Positions 1-8,719 of a stretch of 40,809 nt of DNA are shown here, one piece after another; the first letter of the stretch is position 1; every line of letters starts with the position of its first letter. Location of the stretch: the NCBI RefSeq assembly GCF_900163835.1, contig NZ_FUKR01000004.1:1-40809 (forward strand), given 5' to 3'. Position numbers and translations under genes: made by a program. The stretch is from Mycetocola reblochoni REB411. Its GTDB lineage: Bacteria; Actinomycetota; Actinomycetes; Actinomycetales; Microbacteriaceae. The notes below the pieces were generated by a model. That model ran no database searches. It saw only the letters and a list, made by a program, of their open reading frames with translations, and had not been told where the DNA came from.

Positions 1-1433
1 GGCTGGGGCAGCGGGGCGGCGCTGATGACGAGGGGGTCGTCGAGCTCGCCCCACGGGACATCGGTCCGCGTGACCACGGTGCTGATGCGCACGTCGTCGC
101 CGAAGCGGCGCAGCAGGCCGTCGACGATCCCCGTGTACAGGTCGAGATAGCCCGGGGCGATCACGGTGATCGGCAGTCGCGCGTCGGCGCCGAGGCTCCG
201 GTTGAGCTGCGCGCCCAGGTGGAGGGCGATGTAGGCGATCTCGTCGTCGCCGACGGTGATGCCCGTCGCGTCGGCGATCGCGCCGCTCAGCCTGACCGCG
301 ACGTCGTAGATCATCGGGTAGCTCGTCTTCATCGTCGCGGCGAGCGGGTTGCGGCCGGGGGAGGCGTCGGCCGAGCGCTCGACGAGGTTGGCGACGTGCG
401 CGGTGAGGCGCCGGAGGAAGCCGGGGTCGGCGAGGTCGAGGCCGTACTCGCGACCGAGTGAGGCGACGATCGCGCCGACCGTGTCGGCGAGCGTGCCGGG
501 GAGGGCATCGGCGGTGTCCGCGTCCCCTGCGGTGCCCTCCGCCGTGACGGCCCTGGTGCTGAGCACCCGGGCGAGGTGGTCGACATCGGCGGGGGGAAGC
601 TCGATGCCGAGTTCGTCCCTGATCAGGGCGCCGACGTCGATCCGTCCGACGAGGGCCGGTGTCGGCTGCGGGTCCGGCGTCACCTGCTGGCCTGGCGCCA
701 CCGGCGGCACCGATGACTCCGGAGACGGCGGTGCCACGGGCGGTGTGCGCGTCACCGGAGCGGCGGTGGGGGCCGATCGCGAATCGGCGCCCCCTGCCCG
801 GTCGGCGGCCACGGCGAGATGCAGGAGGAAGTCGTCGAGGCCGTACTCGTTGATCCGGTGCTCGACCGCGTCGACGCCGGCGAGGATCGCGGTCTTCACC
901 TTCGCGAGCGCGGAACGGTCGACGCTGCCGAGGGCGGAGTCGAGCGGCGCCTCGCCCGTGACGCTCTCGGCGCGGAACAGCTCGAGCAAAGCCAGGCGCT
1001 GGGCGTGCTCCGGTCCGGCCAGACGCACCCGCGACCCGCTCCGCTCGAGGCGGAGGCCGGTGTTCTCCAGGCGCTGGCGCACCCGTGCCAGGTCGGCCTC
1101 CATGGTGGACCCGCTGAGGTGCTCGGTCAGGGCCCTGTCGGCGACGTCGACGCCGGCGGCGTCCCTGAGCAGGTCGCGGAGCAGCCGGGTGGCCCTGTGC
1201 TCGGGCGAGACGTCGCCCGTCGGTGCCGCTGTCGGTGCCGCGGCCGTCGACCTCAGCCGGTAGCCCGCGGCCCCCGACTCGATGCCGTGGCCGTCGTCGT
1301 CCCGCAGCGACTGGACGTAGCCACGGACGCTCCGGGTGCTGACGCCGAGGGCGTCGGCGATCGAGGCGGCGGGCAGCCAGGTCCCCGCCTCCGTCAGGAG
1401 GGTGAGTACCTGCGCGCGACGAGAGCGGGCCAT
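1..1433 (-). CDS. mtlR: MtlR-like PRD-domain PTS regulator (partial, C-terminus off window)
   Basis: Transcriptional regulator of the BglG/MtlR type, probably activating the divergent mannitol genes. I translated 477 codons from an ATG whose minus-strand leader holds GGGAGG about 8 bases upstream; no stop occurs before the left edge. Residues 1-60 form a winged helix-turn-helix (DALGVSTRSVRGYVQSL). PRD1 ends near H205 (DDFLLHLAV). A proline-rich linker lies at about 220-260. PRD2 covers about 315-410 with H346 (TAHVANL) and H405 (EIAYIALHLGAQL). An EIIB-like domain starts near 420. In this family the PRD histidines are phosphorylated by HPr or the cognate EII, so activity follows sugar flux. 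The usual C-terminal EIIA-like domain would lie outside the window. The mannitol role is inferred from the neighbours. Confidence 0.88.
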   Translation of the reverse strand, partial: MARSRRAQVLTLLTEAGTWLPAASIADALGVSTRSVRGYVQSLRDDDGHGIESGAAGYRLRSTAAAPTAAPTGDVSPEHRATRLLRDLLRDAAGVDVADRALTEHLSGSTMEADLARVRQRLENTGLRLERSGSRVRLAGPEHAQRLALLELFRAESVTGEAPLDSALGSVDRSALAKVKTAILAGVDAVEHRINEYGLDDFLLHLAVAADRAGGADSRSAPTAAPVTRTPPVAPPSPESSVPPVAPGQQVTPDPQPTPALVGRIDVGALIRDELGIELPPADVDHLARVLSTRAVTAEGTAGDADTADALPGTLADTVGAIVASLGREYGLDLADPGFLRRLTAHVANLVERSADASPGRNPLAATMKTSYPMIYDVAVRLSGAIADATGITVGDDEIAYIALHLGAQLNRSLGADARLPITVIAPGYLDLYTGIVDGLLRRFGDDVRISTVVTRTDVPWGELDDPLVISAAPLPQ

Positions 1434-1663
1434 CGCCGTGCCTCCCATCCGCGCCACGGGGTCGCATGATCGTTCGTGGACGCGCGAGGTGCGCCCTGCC
1501 CCGCCGTCGATCCCGGGGAGCCCACAGGGAAGTCAACCACGTCGAGCCGGGCGAACGGTGGACGCTCCGAGCCGGCTTCCTGCCCGGCGGAAGCGAAACG
1601 GGTGGCCCCCCGGGTCCGCCGGGAGCACACTGGCAGGACCAGAGAACCCTGAGGATGCCATCG
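1434..1663. other. mtlR / mannitol PTS divergent intergenic region
   Basis: 230-bp spacer between divergent mtlR and the PTS genes. It must hold the promoters of both and probably the MtlR operator. I see no convincing -35/-10 pair and no long palindrome. The only clear signal is GAGG at 1651-1654 serving the first PTS gene. Confidence 0.4.
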
Positions 1664-2005
1664 ATGAAGATCTCCGTGCTGTGCGCTGCCGGCGCCTCGA
1701 GCACCTTCGCTGCGCTGCACCTGCGCCGCGAGGCCGCCGCACGGGGACTGGCCGCCACCATCACGGTGAGCACCCTGCCCGCCGTGCTGCTCCGGCCCGA
1801 CGACAGCGACGTCATCCTGCTCGGAGCGCACCTCAGCGGTGAGCGTGACCGGGTGAGGCTGGCGGCGCCGGACGCTCGGGTCGTGCAACTCGGCACGACC
1901 ATCACCGACCGCGCGCAGGCGGCCGCGGTTCTCGACAGCATCACCGCAGAGCACGACACAGCACGGGGCGGCACCGCCCCACAGAACGAAGGACACAGAC
2001 AATGA
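1664..2005 (+). CDS. Stand-alone PTS EIIB protein (lactose/chitobiose-type fold)
   Basis: Small cytoplasmic phosphocarrier of 113 residues. It begins with a beta strand followed by the EIIB phosphorylation loop, CAAGASSTF, whose Cys7 is the expected phospho-acceptor; this resembles lactose/chitobiose EIIB rather than the EIIB fused in MtlA. I chose the ATG at 1664 because GAGG (1651-1654) sits 9 bases upstream; the in-frame ATG at 1655 directly abuts that motif. The stop overlaps the mtlA start (ATGA), so the two are translationally coupled. MtlA already carries an EIIB, so this second one may signal to the PRD regulator or accept phosphate for another substrate; that is inference. Confidence 0.8.
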   Translation: MKISVLCAAGASSTFAALHLRREAAARGLAATITVSTLPAVLLRPDDSDVILLGAHLSGERDRVRLAAPDARVVQLGTTITDRAQAAAVLDSITAEHDTARGGTAPQNEGHRQ

Positions 2006-3534
2006 CGACGACGTCAGAGAGCGCGGGGAAGACCCGCGGACTCCGCACCGGAGTGCAGAAGGTCGGCACGTTCCTCTCCGGAATGGTCATGCCGAACATC
2101 GCCGCGTTCATCGCGTGGGGACTCATCACCGCCCTGTTCATCCCGGAGGGCTACCTTCCGAACGAGCAGATCAGCTCGATGGTCGCACCGATGCTGTACT
2201 TCCTTCTCCCGCTGCTGATCGCCAGCACGGGCGGGCGCATCATCCACGGCGCCCGCGGCTCCGTCGTGGCCACCATCGCGACGACGGGCGTCATCATGTC
2301 GTCGATCGGCGACCCGATGTTCGACGGCGGCAGCCCGATGTTCCTCGGTGCGATGGTCATGGCCCCGCTCGCGGCGTGGCTGATGAAGCAGCTCGACCGG
2401 CTGTGGGACGGCAAGGTCAAGGCCGGCTTCGAGATGCTGGTCAACAACTTCTCCGCGGGCATCTTCGGGGCCATCATGGCGGTCGTCGGCTTCTTCGCGG
2501 TCGGCCCCGTCATCCGCACGATCACCGACTGGCTGGGCGCCGGCGTCAACGCCCTGCTCGACGCCGGCCTGCTGCCGCTGGCGAGCATCATCGTCGAGCC
2601 GGCGAAGGTGCTCTTCCTCAACAACGCGATCAATCACGGCGTCCTCACCCCGCTGGCGTCGAGCCAGGCCGCCGAGCAGGGTCGCTCGCTGCTGTACCTG
2701 GTCGAGGCCAACCCCGGACCCGGTCTGGGCATGCTCATCGCCTTCACCGTCTTCGGCCTCGGCGCGGCGCGCGCGACGGCGCCGGGCGCGATCGTCATCC
2801 AGTTCCTCGGCGGCATCCACGAGATCTACTTCCCGTACGTGCTGGCCAAGCCGGTCCTTCTCCTCGGCCTCATCGCCGGTGGCGCGACGGGTATCGCCAC
2901 GAACGTGATCTTCGGCTCCGGCCTGTCCGGGGCCGCGTCCCCCGGCTCGATCATCGCCGTCCTGACGATGACCGCCCCCGGAAGCCACCTCGGCGTGATC
3001 CTGTCCGTGGTGCTCTCCGCCCTCGTGTCGTTCCTCGTCTGCGGCGCGATCCTGGCCGCCAGCCGCAAGCGCGACCTGGCCTCCGGCAACGCCGGTGACC
3101 TCAGCGCCGCCGTCGCCGCCACCTCGGCGAACAAGGGCAAGGAGTCGAGCGTGCTCGGCACGCTGAACACCTCGGCCGCCGCACCGGCCGGCGCACCGGC
3201 CGCCGGCGTGGTCGCCGAGCCCGCCGTCGACCGCGCCGAGGCGCACCGCCGGGTCGAGAAGGTCATCTTCGCCTGCGACGCCGGGATGGGCTCCAGCGCG
3301 ATGGGAGCCTCCGTGCTGCGCAACATGGTCACGAAGGCAGGGATCGAGGGGGTGAGCGTGACCAACGCGGCCATCGCCAACCTCGACGGCACCGCCGACC
3401 TGATCGTCACGCAGCGCGAGCTCACCGACAGGGCCAGGCAGAAGGACCCGACGGCCCAGCACGTGTCCGTCGACAACTTCATGAACTCGCCGCGCTACAC
3501 CGAGATCGTGGAGCAGCTGCGCGCCCAGGGCTGA
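2002..3534 (+). CDS. mtlA: PTS mannitol transporter subunit EIICB
   Basis: Membrane permease that imports mannitol and phosphorylates it to mannitol-1-phosphate. The 510 residues give an EIIC domain (about 15-355, many membrane segments), with the family motif GGIHEIYFPYV at 270-280. An Ala/Gly-rich linker follows (about 355-410), then an EIIB domain with the phospho-cysteine loop FACDAGMGSSAMGA (Cys425). There is no fused EIIA, so the separate mtlF product supplies it, as in many Gram-positive systems. It overlaps the preceding EIIB gene by 4 bases and is followed after 60 bases by mtlF. The sequence looks complete and intact. Confidence 0.97.
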   Translation: MTTTSESAGKTRGLRTGVQKVGTFLSGMVMPNIAAFIAWGLITALFIPEGYLPNEQISSMVAPMLYFLLPLLIASTGGRIIHGARGSVVATIATTGVIMSSIGDPMFDGGSPMFLGAMVMAPLAAWLMKQLDRLWDGKVKAGFEMLVNNFSAGIFGAIMAVVGFFAVGPVIRTITDWLGAGVNALLDAGLLPLASIIVEPAKVLFLNNAINHGVLTPLASSQAAEQGRSLLYLVEANPGPGLGMLIAFTVFGLGAARATAPGAIVIQFLGGIHEIYFPYVLAKPVLLLGLIAGGATGIATNVIFGSGLSGAASPGSIIAVLTMTAPGSHLGVILSVVLSALVSFLVCGAILAASRKRDLASGNAGDLSAAVAATSANKGKESSVLGTLNTSAAAPAGAPAAGVVAEPAVDRAEAHRRVEKVIFACDAGMGSSAMGASVLRNMVTKAGIEGVSVTNAAIANLDGTADLIVTQRELTDRARQKDPTAQHVSVDNFMNSPRYTEIVEQLRAQG

Positions 3535-3594
3535 GCCGGCCCCGCCGTCGCGCGGGCTCCGACCGCCGTCAACCGTCCACACAAGGAGAAGCAC

Positions 3595-4032
3595 ATGTCA
3601 GGAAACGTCCTCACCCGCGACCGCGTCCGCATCGTCACGGGGCCAAGCGACAGGGACAGCGCGATCCGCGCGGCCGGGGCCCAGCTCGTCGAGGCCGGAG
3701 CGGTGACCCCGCCCTACGTCGAGGCGATGCTGCAGCGCGAGGCCACCGTCTCGACGTTCATGGGCAACGGCCTGGCGATCCCGCACGGCACGAACGAGGC
3801 GAAGGACGAGGTGCGCAGCTCGGCGCTCTCGGTGACCCGCTACGAGACGCCGATCGACTGGGCCGGCGAGCCGGTCAGCTTCGTCATCGGGATCGCGGGA
3901 GCCGACGGCGGGCACCTCGAGCTGCTCAGCGGCATCGCCATCCTGTTCTCGGAGGAGGACAGCGTCCAGGCGCTCCGCGACGCGCCGGACGAGGACGCGC
4001 TGTTCGCGCTGTTCGACGGGATCGGCGCCTGA
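3595..4032 (+). CDS. mtlF: PTS mannitol EIIA component
   Basis: Cytoplasmic phosphotransfer protein of 145 residues that takes phosphate from HPr and passes it to the EIIB domain of MtlA. The active-site histidine is H64 in GLAIPHGT, the hallmark of the mannitol/fructose EIIA family. AAGGAGAAGC just upstream of the ATG provides a strong ribosome binding site. The stop codon shares one base with the mtlD start (TGATG), indicating translational coupling. Length and motif spacing are normal for a free-standing EIIA-Mtl. Confidence 0.96.
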   Translation: MSGNVLTRDRVRIVTGPSDRDSAIRAAGAQLVEAGAVTPPYVEAMLQREATVSTFMGNGLAIPHGTNEAKDEVRSSALSVTRYETPIDWAGEPVSFVIGIAGADGGHLELLSGIAILFSEEDSVQALRDAPDEDALFALFDGIGA

Positions 4033-5186
4033 TGCTCGCCGTCCACTTCGGTGCGGGCAACATCGGCCGCGGATTCATCGGCCTTCTGCTGGCCGAGGCC
4101 GGCTACGAGGTCGTCTTCGCCGACGTCAACGCGGACATGGTCGACACGATCAACCGGCTGGGCGGATACGCCGTCCACGAGGTCGGCCAGGGCGCCCGCG
4201 AGCACAGCGTCACGGGGGTGCGTGCGGTCAACTCCGTCACCCAGGGGGAGGAACTCGTCGAGCTCATCGCCCGCGCGGACGTGGTCACGACCGCCGTGGG
4301 GCCGAGCATCCTTCCGCGCATCGCGCCGGCGATCGCCGCGGGGATCCTCGCGCGTCCCGCCGACGCGGCACCGGTCTGGGTGATGGCCTGCGAGAACGCG
4401 GTCGGTGCCAGCGCCCAGCTGGCCGAGGCCGTCGCCGTCGAGGCGGGCGACAGGGCCGACGAGGTCGCCCGCCGCTCCGTGTTCGCGAACACGGCCGTCG
4501 ACAGGATCGTGCCGGCCCAGGACCCGGACGGCGCCGACGTCACCGTCGAGGCGTTCCACGAGTGGACGATCGAGCGCGGCGACCGCACGGACGCGCCCGA
4601 GATCCCCGGCGCCCACCCGGTGGACGCCCTCGGACCGTACATCGAGCGCAAGCTGTTCACGGTGAACACCGGTCACGCGACCGTCGCGTACCTCGGCTAC
4701 GCCGCGGGTGTGGAGTCCATCGCCGACGCGATCGCCGTGCCGGAGATCGCCGCGCGCGTCGAGGCGGTGCTCGCCGAGACCAGCGCACTCCTGATCGCCG
4801 AGCACGGCTTCGGGGCGGAGGCGCTCGGGGACTATCGGGCCACCGTCCTGCAGCGCTTCGCGAACAGGGCGTTACCGGACACGACCGTGCGTGTGGGCAG
4901 GGCGCCGCTGCGCAAGCTCGGTGCGGGGGAGCGCTTCATCGCCCCCGCACGCCGGCTCGCGGACCACGGCATCGAGCCGACCGCGCTGCTGTCGATCGTG
5001 CCGGCCGTGCTGGCGTTCGACCCCGCGGGCGACGACGAGGTCGAGCAGCTGCGGCGGATCAGGGCCGAGCTCACTCCGGAGGCAGCGGTGACCCGCGTCA
5101 CCGGGGTGGCCGAGGGCGAGCCGCTCTACGCGGCCCTCGTCGATGCCTTCCGCCGTGCCGACGAGGCGGACCTCCCCGCCGACTGA
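4032..5186 (+). CDS. mtlD: Mannitol-1-phosphate 5-dehydrogenase
   Basis: Oxidises mannitol-1-phosphate to fructose-6-phosphate with NAD+, the last step of the pathway encoded here. The 384 residues match the E. coli enzyme length. The NAD-binding loop GAGNIGRG is at 7-14. The polyol dehydrogenase catalytic signature appears as RKLFTVNTGHA, with K207, N212 and H215. Start and reading frame are fixed by the 1-base overlap with mtlF. It is the last gene of the mannitol operon; a G+C-rich hairpin follows at 5191-5211. Confidence 0.97.
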   Translation: MLAVHFGAGNIGRGFIGLLLAEAGYEVVFADVNADMVDTINRLGGYAVHEVGQGAREHSVTGVRAVNSVTQGEELVELIARADVVTTAVGPSILPRIAPAIAAGILARPADAAPVWVMACENAVGASAQLAEAVAVEAGDRADEVARRSVFANTAVDRIVPAQDPDGADVTVEAFHEWTIERGDRTDAPEIPGAHPVDALGPYIERKLFTVNTGHATVAYLGYAAGVESIADAIAVPEIAARVEAVLAETSALLIAEHGFGAEALGDYRATVLQRFANRALPDTTVRVGRAPLRKLGAGERFIAPARRLADHGIEPTALLSIVPAVLAFDPAGDDEVEQLRRIRAELTPEAAVTRVTGVAEGEPLYAALVDAFRRADEADLPAD

Positions 5187-5190
5187 GCCG

Positions 5191-5211
5191 TCCGGCCGGG
5201 TCCCGGCCGGA
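5191..5211 (+). terminator. Hairpin after mtlD
   Basis: TCCGGCCGGG and its perfect complement CCCGGCCGGA are separated by one base, so about 8-9 base pairs can form around a tight loop 4 bases after the mtlD stop. No T-tract follows, which is common for actinobacterial terminators. Probable end of the mannitol operon. Confidence 0.55.
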
Positions 5212-5540
5212 ACACACCCGCACTCCCGTCGGCCTTCATCAGGGGGACGTCACCGGAGGGGAGTGCGTTCGCGGGCATCGCCCGCGTGCACTGGGGCGCC
5301 TGCGGATCGCGGGCGCCCCAGCCGCGTCCGCGGCGGCGTGCTCGCCGTGCCGCGCACGCACCGTCGACGCTCGACACCGAGCGACCGGGGCGACACGCGA
5401 GCTGGCGCGAGCGGGCATTGTGGCATAAGATCATTCTTTGGTGCTTTATGCGCGCTTCCGGCGCGTCGTCTTCGGGCGTCCGGCACCGTTCCCCATCAAC
5501 CGCACGACCAGTGCGACCGACAACTTGTGACAGTGAGGCA
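5212..5540. other. Region upstream of infA: inverted repeats and AT-rich promoter island
   Basis: No gene seen. It holds two further inverted repeats: GCACTCCC (5220-5227) with GGGAGTGC (5259-5266), and CTGGGGCGCC (5291-5300) with GGCGCCCCAG (5312-5321). From 5417 to 5450 base composition drops sharply to AT-rich, with TAAGAT at 5426-5431 as a possible -10 element for infA. No good -35 is visible. The transcript would then have a leader of about 100 bases. The start of infA is preceded by GTGAGG as a weak Shine-Dalgarno. Confidence 0.4.
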
Positions 5541-5762
5541 ATGGCCAAAAAAGACGGCGTCATCGAAATCGAGGGCCAGGTGACCGAGGCTCTGCCCAAC
5601 GCGATGTTCCGCGTTGAGCTGACCAACGGACACAAGGTCCTGGCAACCATCTCCGGAAAGATGCGGCAGCACTACATCCGTATTCTGCCCGAGGACCGCG
5701 TGATCGTGGAGCTCAGCCCCTACGACCTCACGCGCGGGCGCATCGTCTACCGCTACAAGTAA
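5541..5762 (+). CDS. infA: Translation initiation factor IF-1
   Basis: 73-residue OB-fold protein that binds the A site of the 30S subunit during initiation. The sequence starts [14 protein letters not shown] and ends GRIVYRYK, essentially the universal IF-1 sequence with the basic C-terminal tail. I chose the ATG at 5541 because upstream in-frame sequence has no resemblance to the family. First gene of the cluster infA-rpmJ-rpsM-rpsK-rpoA-rplQ. Confidence 0.98.
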   Translation: MAKKDGVIEIEGQVTEALPNAMFRVELTNGHKVLATISGKMRQHYIRILPEDRVIVELSPYDLTRGRIVYRYK

Positions 5763-5831
5763 TCGGTCGTCTGTAAGTAACGGCCGCGACCACCACGGTG
5801 GCGGTACGAGGACAGCGAAAAGAGAAGAACC

Positions 5832-5945
5832 ATGAAGGTCAACCCCAGCGTCAAGAAGATCTGTGACAAGTGCCAGGTCGTCCGCCGCCACGGCCGCGTT
5901 CTCATCATCTGTGAGAACCCGCGCCACAAGCAGCGCCAGGGCTAA
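5832..5945 (+). CDS. rpmJ: 50S ribosomal protein L36
   Basis: 37-residue zinc-ribbon ribosomal protein starting [14 protein letters not shown]. It keeps the zinc ligands C11, C14, C27 and H32, so it is the zinc-containing (C+) form. AGAGAAGAA upstream serves as ribosome binding site. It lies between infA and rpsM, its usual place. Confidence 0.98.
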   Translation: MKVNPSVKKICDKCQVVRRHGRVLIICENPRHKQRQG

Positions 5946-6098
5946 GCCGTCGCCGCGTCACGCGGCAACGGACAACGCAACACAACACAACCAGGCAGTT
6001 CCATCTGATCCGGCGGGAGACCGTCGGATGGACACCTCGGGTCGGAGGCCCGGGCACCGGAACTGCTCCACACCTCCATTACTCCTAGGAGAGCCACC

Positions 6099-6473
6099 AT
6101 GGCACGTCTTGCAGGCGTTGACATTCCGCGCGACAAGCGCGTGGAAGTCGCACTGACGTACATCTACGGTGTTGGACGCACTCGGGCCCTGAAGACCCTT
6201 GCGGACACCGGCATCGACGGAAACATCCGCGTGAAGGACCTCAGCGACGAGCAGCTCGTCGCCCTCCGCGACTACATCGAGGGCAACTACAAGGTCGAGG
6301 GTGACCTTCGCCGCGAGGTCGCGGCCGACATCCGCCGCAAGGTCGAGATCGGCTCGTACGAGGGCATCCGCCACCGTCGCGGCCTGCCCGTCCGCGGTCA
6401 GCGGACCAAGACCAACGCGCGTACCCGCAAGGGCCCCAAGCGCACCGTCGCCGGCAAGAAGAAGGCGCGCTAG
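6099..6473 (+). CDS. rpsM: 30S ribosomal protein S13
   Basis: 124-residue head protein of the small subunit, contacting 16S rRNA, the P-site tRNA and the intersubunit bridge to L5. It begins [16 protein letters not shown], carries the helix-hairpin-helix region ([14 protein letters not shown]), the conserved block [19 protein letters not shown] and a lysine-rich tail. TAGGAGA lies 8 bases before the ATG. The 153-base spacer from rpmJ contains a small inverted repeat around CCGCGTCACGCGG but no clear promoter. Confidence 0.98.
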   Translation: MARLAGVDIPRDKRVEVALTYIYGVGRTRALKTLADTGIDGNIRVKDLSDEQLVALRDYIEGNYKVEGDLRREVAADIRRKVEIGSYEGIRHRRGLPVRGQRTKTNARTRKGPKRTVAGKKKAR

Positions 6474-6516
6474 CCCTTCGGCAGCCCGCCCGCCGTTCAG
6501 GATTCAGGAGAAATAA

Positions 6517-6915
6517 ATGGCTTCACCGAAGTCGGCTGTCCGTAAGCCGCGTAAGAAGGACAAGAAGAACGTCGCCGCCGGCCACGCTCACATCAAGTCC
6601 ACGTTCAACAACACGATCGTCTCGATCACCGACACGACCGGTGCCGTGATCAGCTGGGCCTCCTCGGGTGGCGTCGGCTTCAAGGGCTCGCGCAAGTCGA
6701 CCCCGTACGCCGCTCAGCAGGCCGCCGAGGCCGCAGCCAAGGGCGCGCAGGACCACGGCATGAAGAAGGTCGACGTCTTCGTCAAGGGGCCGGGTTCCGG
6801 CCGCGAGACCGCGATCCGCTCCCTCCAGGCCGCCGGCCTCGAGGTCGGGTCGATCACCGACGTGACGCCCCAGGCGCACAACGGTGCTCGTCCCCCCAAG
6901 CGCCGTCGCGTGTGA
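6517..6915 (+). CDS. rpsK: 30S ribosomal protein S11
   Basis: 132-residue platform protein of the 30S subunit. Conserved stretches include [33 protein letters not shown] and the terminal PPKRRRV. AGGAG lies 7 bases before the ATG. rpsD, which lies between rpsK and rpoA in many bacteria, is absent; rpoA is the next gene, after a 125-base spacer with a strong hairpin. Confidence 0.98.
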   Translation: MASPKSAVRKPRKKDKKNVAAGHAHIKSTFNNTIVSITDTTGAVISWASSGGVGFKGSRKSTPYAAQQAAEAAAKGAQDHGMKKVDVFVKGPGSGRETAIRSLQAAGLEVGSITDVTPQAHNGARPPKRRRV

Positions 6916-6928
6916 TTCGTCCCCGGTC

Positions 6929-6968
6929 GGCCGGGTGCCCGGTTCCTGAGTGAACCGGGCACCCGGCC
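6929..6968 (+). terminator. Perfect 17-bp hairpin between rpsK and rpoA
   Basis: Bases 6929-6945 pair perfectly with 6952-6968, leaving a 6-base loop (CTGAGT), 13 bases after the rpsK stop. The stem is almost entirely G and C and no T-tract follows. It could be a full terminator, an attenuator lowering rpoA relative to the ribosomal genes, or a processing or stability element. Confidence 0.65.
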
Positions 6969-7000
6969 ATCCGGGTTGCAACTCCATACCTCGCCATCGC

Positions 7001-7022
7001 AAGTGTCATATGGCGGACACTT
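7001..7022 (+). promoter_or_regulatory. Inverted repeat just upstream of the rpoA ribosome binding site
   Basis: AAGTGTC (7001-7007) and GACACTT (7016-7022) are perfect complements around an 8-base loop (ATATGGCG). The repeat ends 4 bases before the GAAAGGA Shine-Dalgarno of rpoA. It may be an RNA hairpin tuning rpoA translation or a DNA-binding site. TTGCAA at 6976-6981 could be a -35, but I find no well-spaced -10. Confidence 0.35.
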
Positions 7023-7040
7023 AGCCGAAAGGAATCAACA

Positions 7041-8030
7041 GTGCTCATTGCACAGCGTCCCACGCTTACCGAGGAAACACTCTCCGAGAACCGCAGCCGC
7101 TTCGTCATCGAGCCGCTGGAGCCGGGCTTCGGGTACACCCTCGGCAACTCGATGCGTCGCACCCTGCTGTCGTCGATCCCGGGCGCGGCCGTGACCAGCG
7201 TCCGCTTCGACGGCGTGCTGCACGAGTTCAGCACCATCCCCGGTGTGAAGGAGGATGTCACCGAGATCATCCTCAACATCAAGGGCCTCGTCGTCTCGAG
7301 CGAGCACGACGAGCCGATCACCGCGTACCTGCGCAAGACCGGTGCCGGTCAGGTGACCGCAGCCGACATCTCCGCTCCGGCGGGCGTCGAGGTGCACAAC
7401 CCCGAGCTGGTCATCGCGACGCTCAACGACGCGGCCAAGTTCGAGGTCGAGCTGACCATCGAGCGCGGCCGTGGCTACGTGTCGGCGACCCAGAACCGGA
7501 ACGAGTTCAGCGAGTCGGGTCAGATCCCCGTCGACTCGATCTACTCGCCCGTGCTCAAGGTCACCTACCGTGTCGAGGCCACCCGTGCCGGTGAGCGTAC
7601 CGACTTCGACCGCCTCGTGGTCGACGTCGAGACGAAGCCGGCCATCTCGCCGCGCGACGCGATCGCCTCCGCCGGTTCGACCCTCGTCGAGCTCTTCGGT
7701 CTCGCCAAGGAGCTCAACAACCAGGCCGAGGGCATCGAGATCGGCCCCGCGCCGGTCGAGGCCCAGCTGCCGGGCGAGCTCTCGATCCCGATCGAGGACC
7801 TCGACCTGTCGGTGCGTTCCTACAACTGCCTCAAGCGCGAGGGCATCAACACGGTGTCCGAGCTCGTCGCCCTGAGCGAGACGCAGCTGATGAACATCCG
7901 CAACTTCGGCCAGAAGTCGGTGGACGAGGTCCGCGACAAGCTCGTCGAGATGGGACTGTCCCTCAAGGACGCCGTCCCCGGCTTCGACGGCGCGCACTTC
8001 TACACCGGAATCGACGAGCAGAACTCCTGA
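7041..8030 (+). CDS. rpoA: DNA-directed RNA polymerase alpha subunit
   Basis: 329-residue alpha subunit that nucleates RNA polymerase assembly. The N-terminal dimerisation domain (about 1-230) includes [23 protein letters not shown] and the conserved loop [19 protein letters not shown]. The C-terminal domain (about 250-310, [19 protein letters not shown] onward) has the helix-hairpin-helix used for UP elements and activators. It starts at GTG with GAAAGGA 7 bases upstream. Gene, length and both domains are complete. Confidence 0.98.
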   Translation: MLIAQRPTLTEETLSENRSRFVIEPLEPGFGYTLGNSMRRTLLSSIPGAAVTSVRFDGVLHEFSTIPGVKEDVTEIILNIKGLVVSSEHDEPITAYLRKTGAGQVTAADISAPAGVEVHNPELVIATLNDAAKFEVELTIERGRGYVSATQNRNEFSESGQIPVDSIYSPVLKVTYRVEATRAGERTDFDRLVVDVETKPAISPRDAIASAGSTLVELFGLAKELNNQAEGIEIGPAPVEAQLPGELSIPIEDLDLSVRSYNCLKREGINTVSELVALSETQLMNIRNFGQKSVDEVRDKLVEMGLSLKDAVPGFDGAHFYTGIDEQNS

Positions 8031-8077
8031 GTTCGGCCCGATCGTTCGACCTTTTCTAATCCTGGAGATACACAACA

Positions 8078-8587
8078 ATGCCTCAGCCCACTAAGGGTCC
8101 CCGCCTCGGAGGCGGACCGGCGCACGAGCGTCTGCTTCTGGCCAACCTCTCGGCCGCGCTGTTCACCCACAAGTCGATCAAGACGACCGAGACGAAGGCG
8201 AAGCGCCTCCGTCCCGTCGCCGAGCGCCTGATCACCTTCGCTAAGCGCGGCGACCTGCACGCGCGCCGCAAGGTGCTCGGCATCATCGGTGACAAGTCGG
8301 TCGTGCACGAGCTCTTCACGGAGATCGCGCCCCAGGTGGCCGACCGTCAGGGCGGCTACACCCGCATCACGAAGATCGGCAACCGCAAGGGCGACAACGC
8401 CCCCATGGCTGTCATCGAGCTGGTTCTCGAGCCCGTGACCCCCAAGGTCAAGGCAGCCAAGAAGACGGCCGCTCCGGTCGTCGACGAGGCTCCCGTCGAG
8501 GAGACCCCGGCCGAGGAGACCGTCGTCGAGGAGGCTCCCGTCGAGGAGGCCACCGAGGCGGAGGCCCCCGCCGAGGACGCCAAGTAG
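8078..8587 (+). CDS. rplQ: 50S ribosomal protein L17 with acidic C-terminal tail
   Basis: L17 sits at the exit-tunnel region of the large subunit. Residues 1-125 are the normal domain ([24 protein letters not shown], then [20 protein letters not shown]). Residues from about 126 to 169 form a low-complexity tail rich in Glu, Ala, Val and Pro, with repeated [10 protein letters not shown]-like units. L17 in many bacteria stops near 120-130 residues; tails of this kind occur in some actinobacteria. GGAGA lies about 10 bases before the ATG. A strong terminator follows. Confidence 0.97.
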   Translation: MPQPTKGPRLGGGPAHERLLLANLSAALFTHKSIKTTETKAKRLRPVAERLITFAKRGDLHARRKVLGIIGDKSVVHELFTEIAPQVADRQGGYTRITKIGNRKGDNAPMAVIELVLEPVTPKVKAAKKTAAPVVDEAPVEETPAEETVVEEAPVEEATEAEAPAEDAK

Positions 8588-8603
8588 CCTCGGCAGCACT
8601 GCC

Positions 8604-8646
8604 GCTCGGCGGGCCCGTCACCCTCGTGGTGACGGGCCCGCCGAGC
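8604..8646 (+). terminator. Terminator after rplQ
   Basis: Perfect 19-bp stem (8604-8622 with 8628-8646) and a 5-base loop, followed by TTGTTGT. This is the best terminator in the window and marks the end of the infA-rplQ transcript. Confidence 0.9.
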
Positions 8647-8706
8647 TTGTTGTCAATGGCAGGCGTCGGGTCGTCCGGACGCCCGCCCGGTCGCGCCGCG
8701 TGCGGG

Positions 8707-8712
8707 TACTGT
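8707..8712 (+). promoter_or_regulatory. -10 box placing a leaderless start on the GNAT gene
   Basis: TACTGT is followed by exactly 7 bases and then the ATG at 8720. No Shine-Dalgarno is present, so transcription probably starts at the A of the start codon. The block closely resembles the glmS start region (TAGTGTTGACGCCATG). Confidence 0.6.
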
Positions 8713-8719
8713 TGACACC

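Noticed and set aside
2014-3594. Long minus-strand open frame across mtlA
   Set aside because: High-GC antisense shadow, rich in Arg/Asp/Gly/His, with no domain. The plus-strand gene is unmistakable mtlA.
5212-5540. tRNA or small RNA gene upstream of infA
   Set aside because: No cloverleaf or T-loop sequence; the inverted repeats look like terminator or leader structures.
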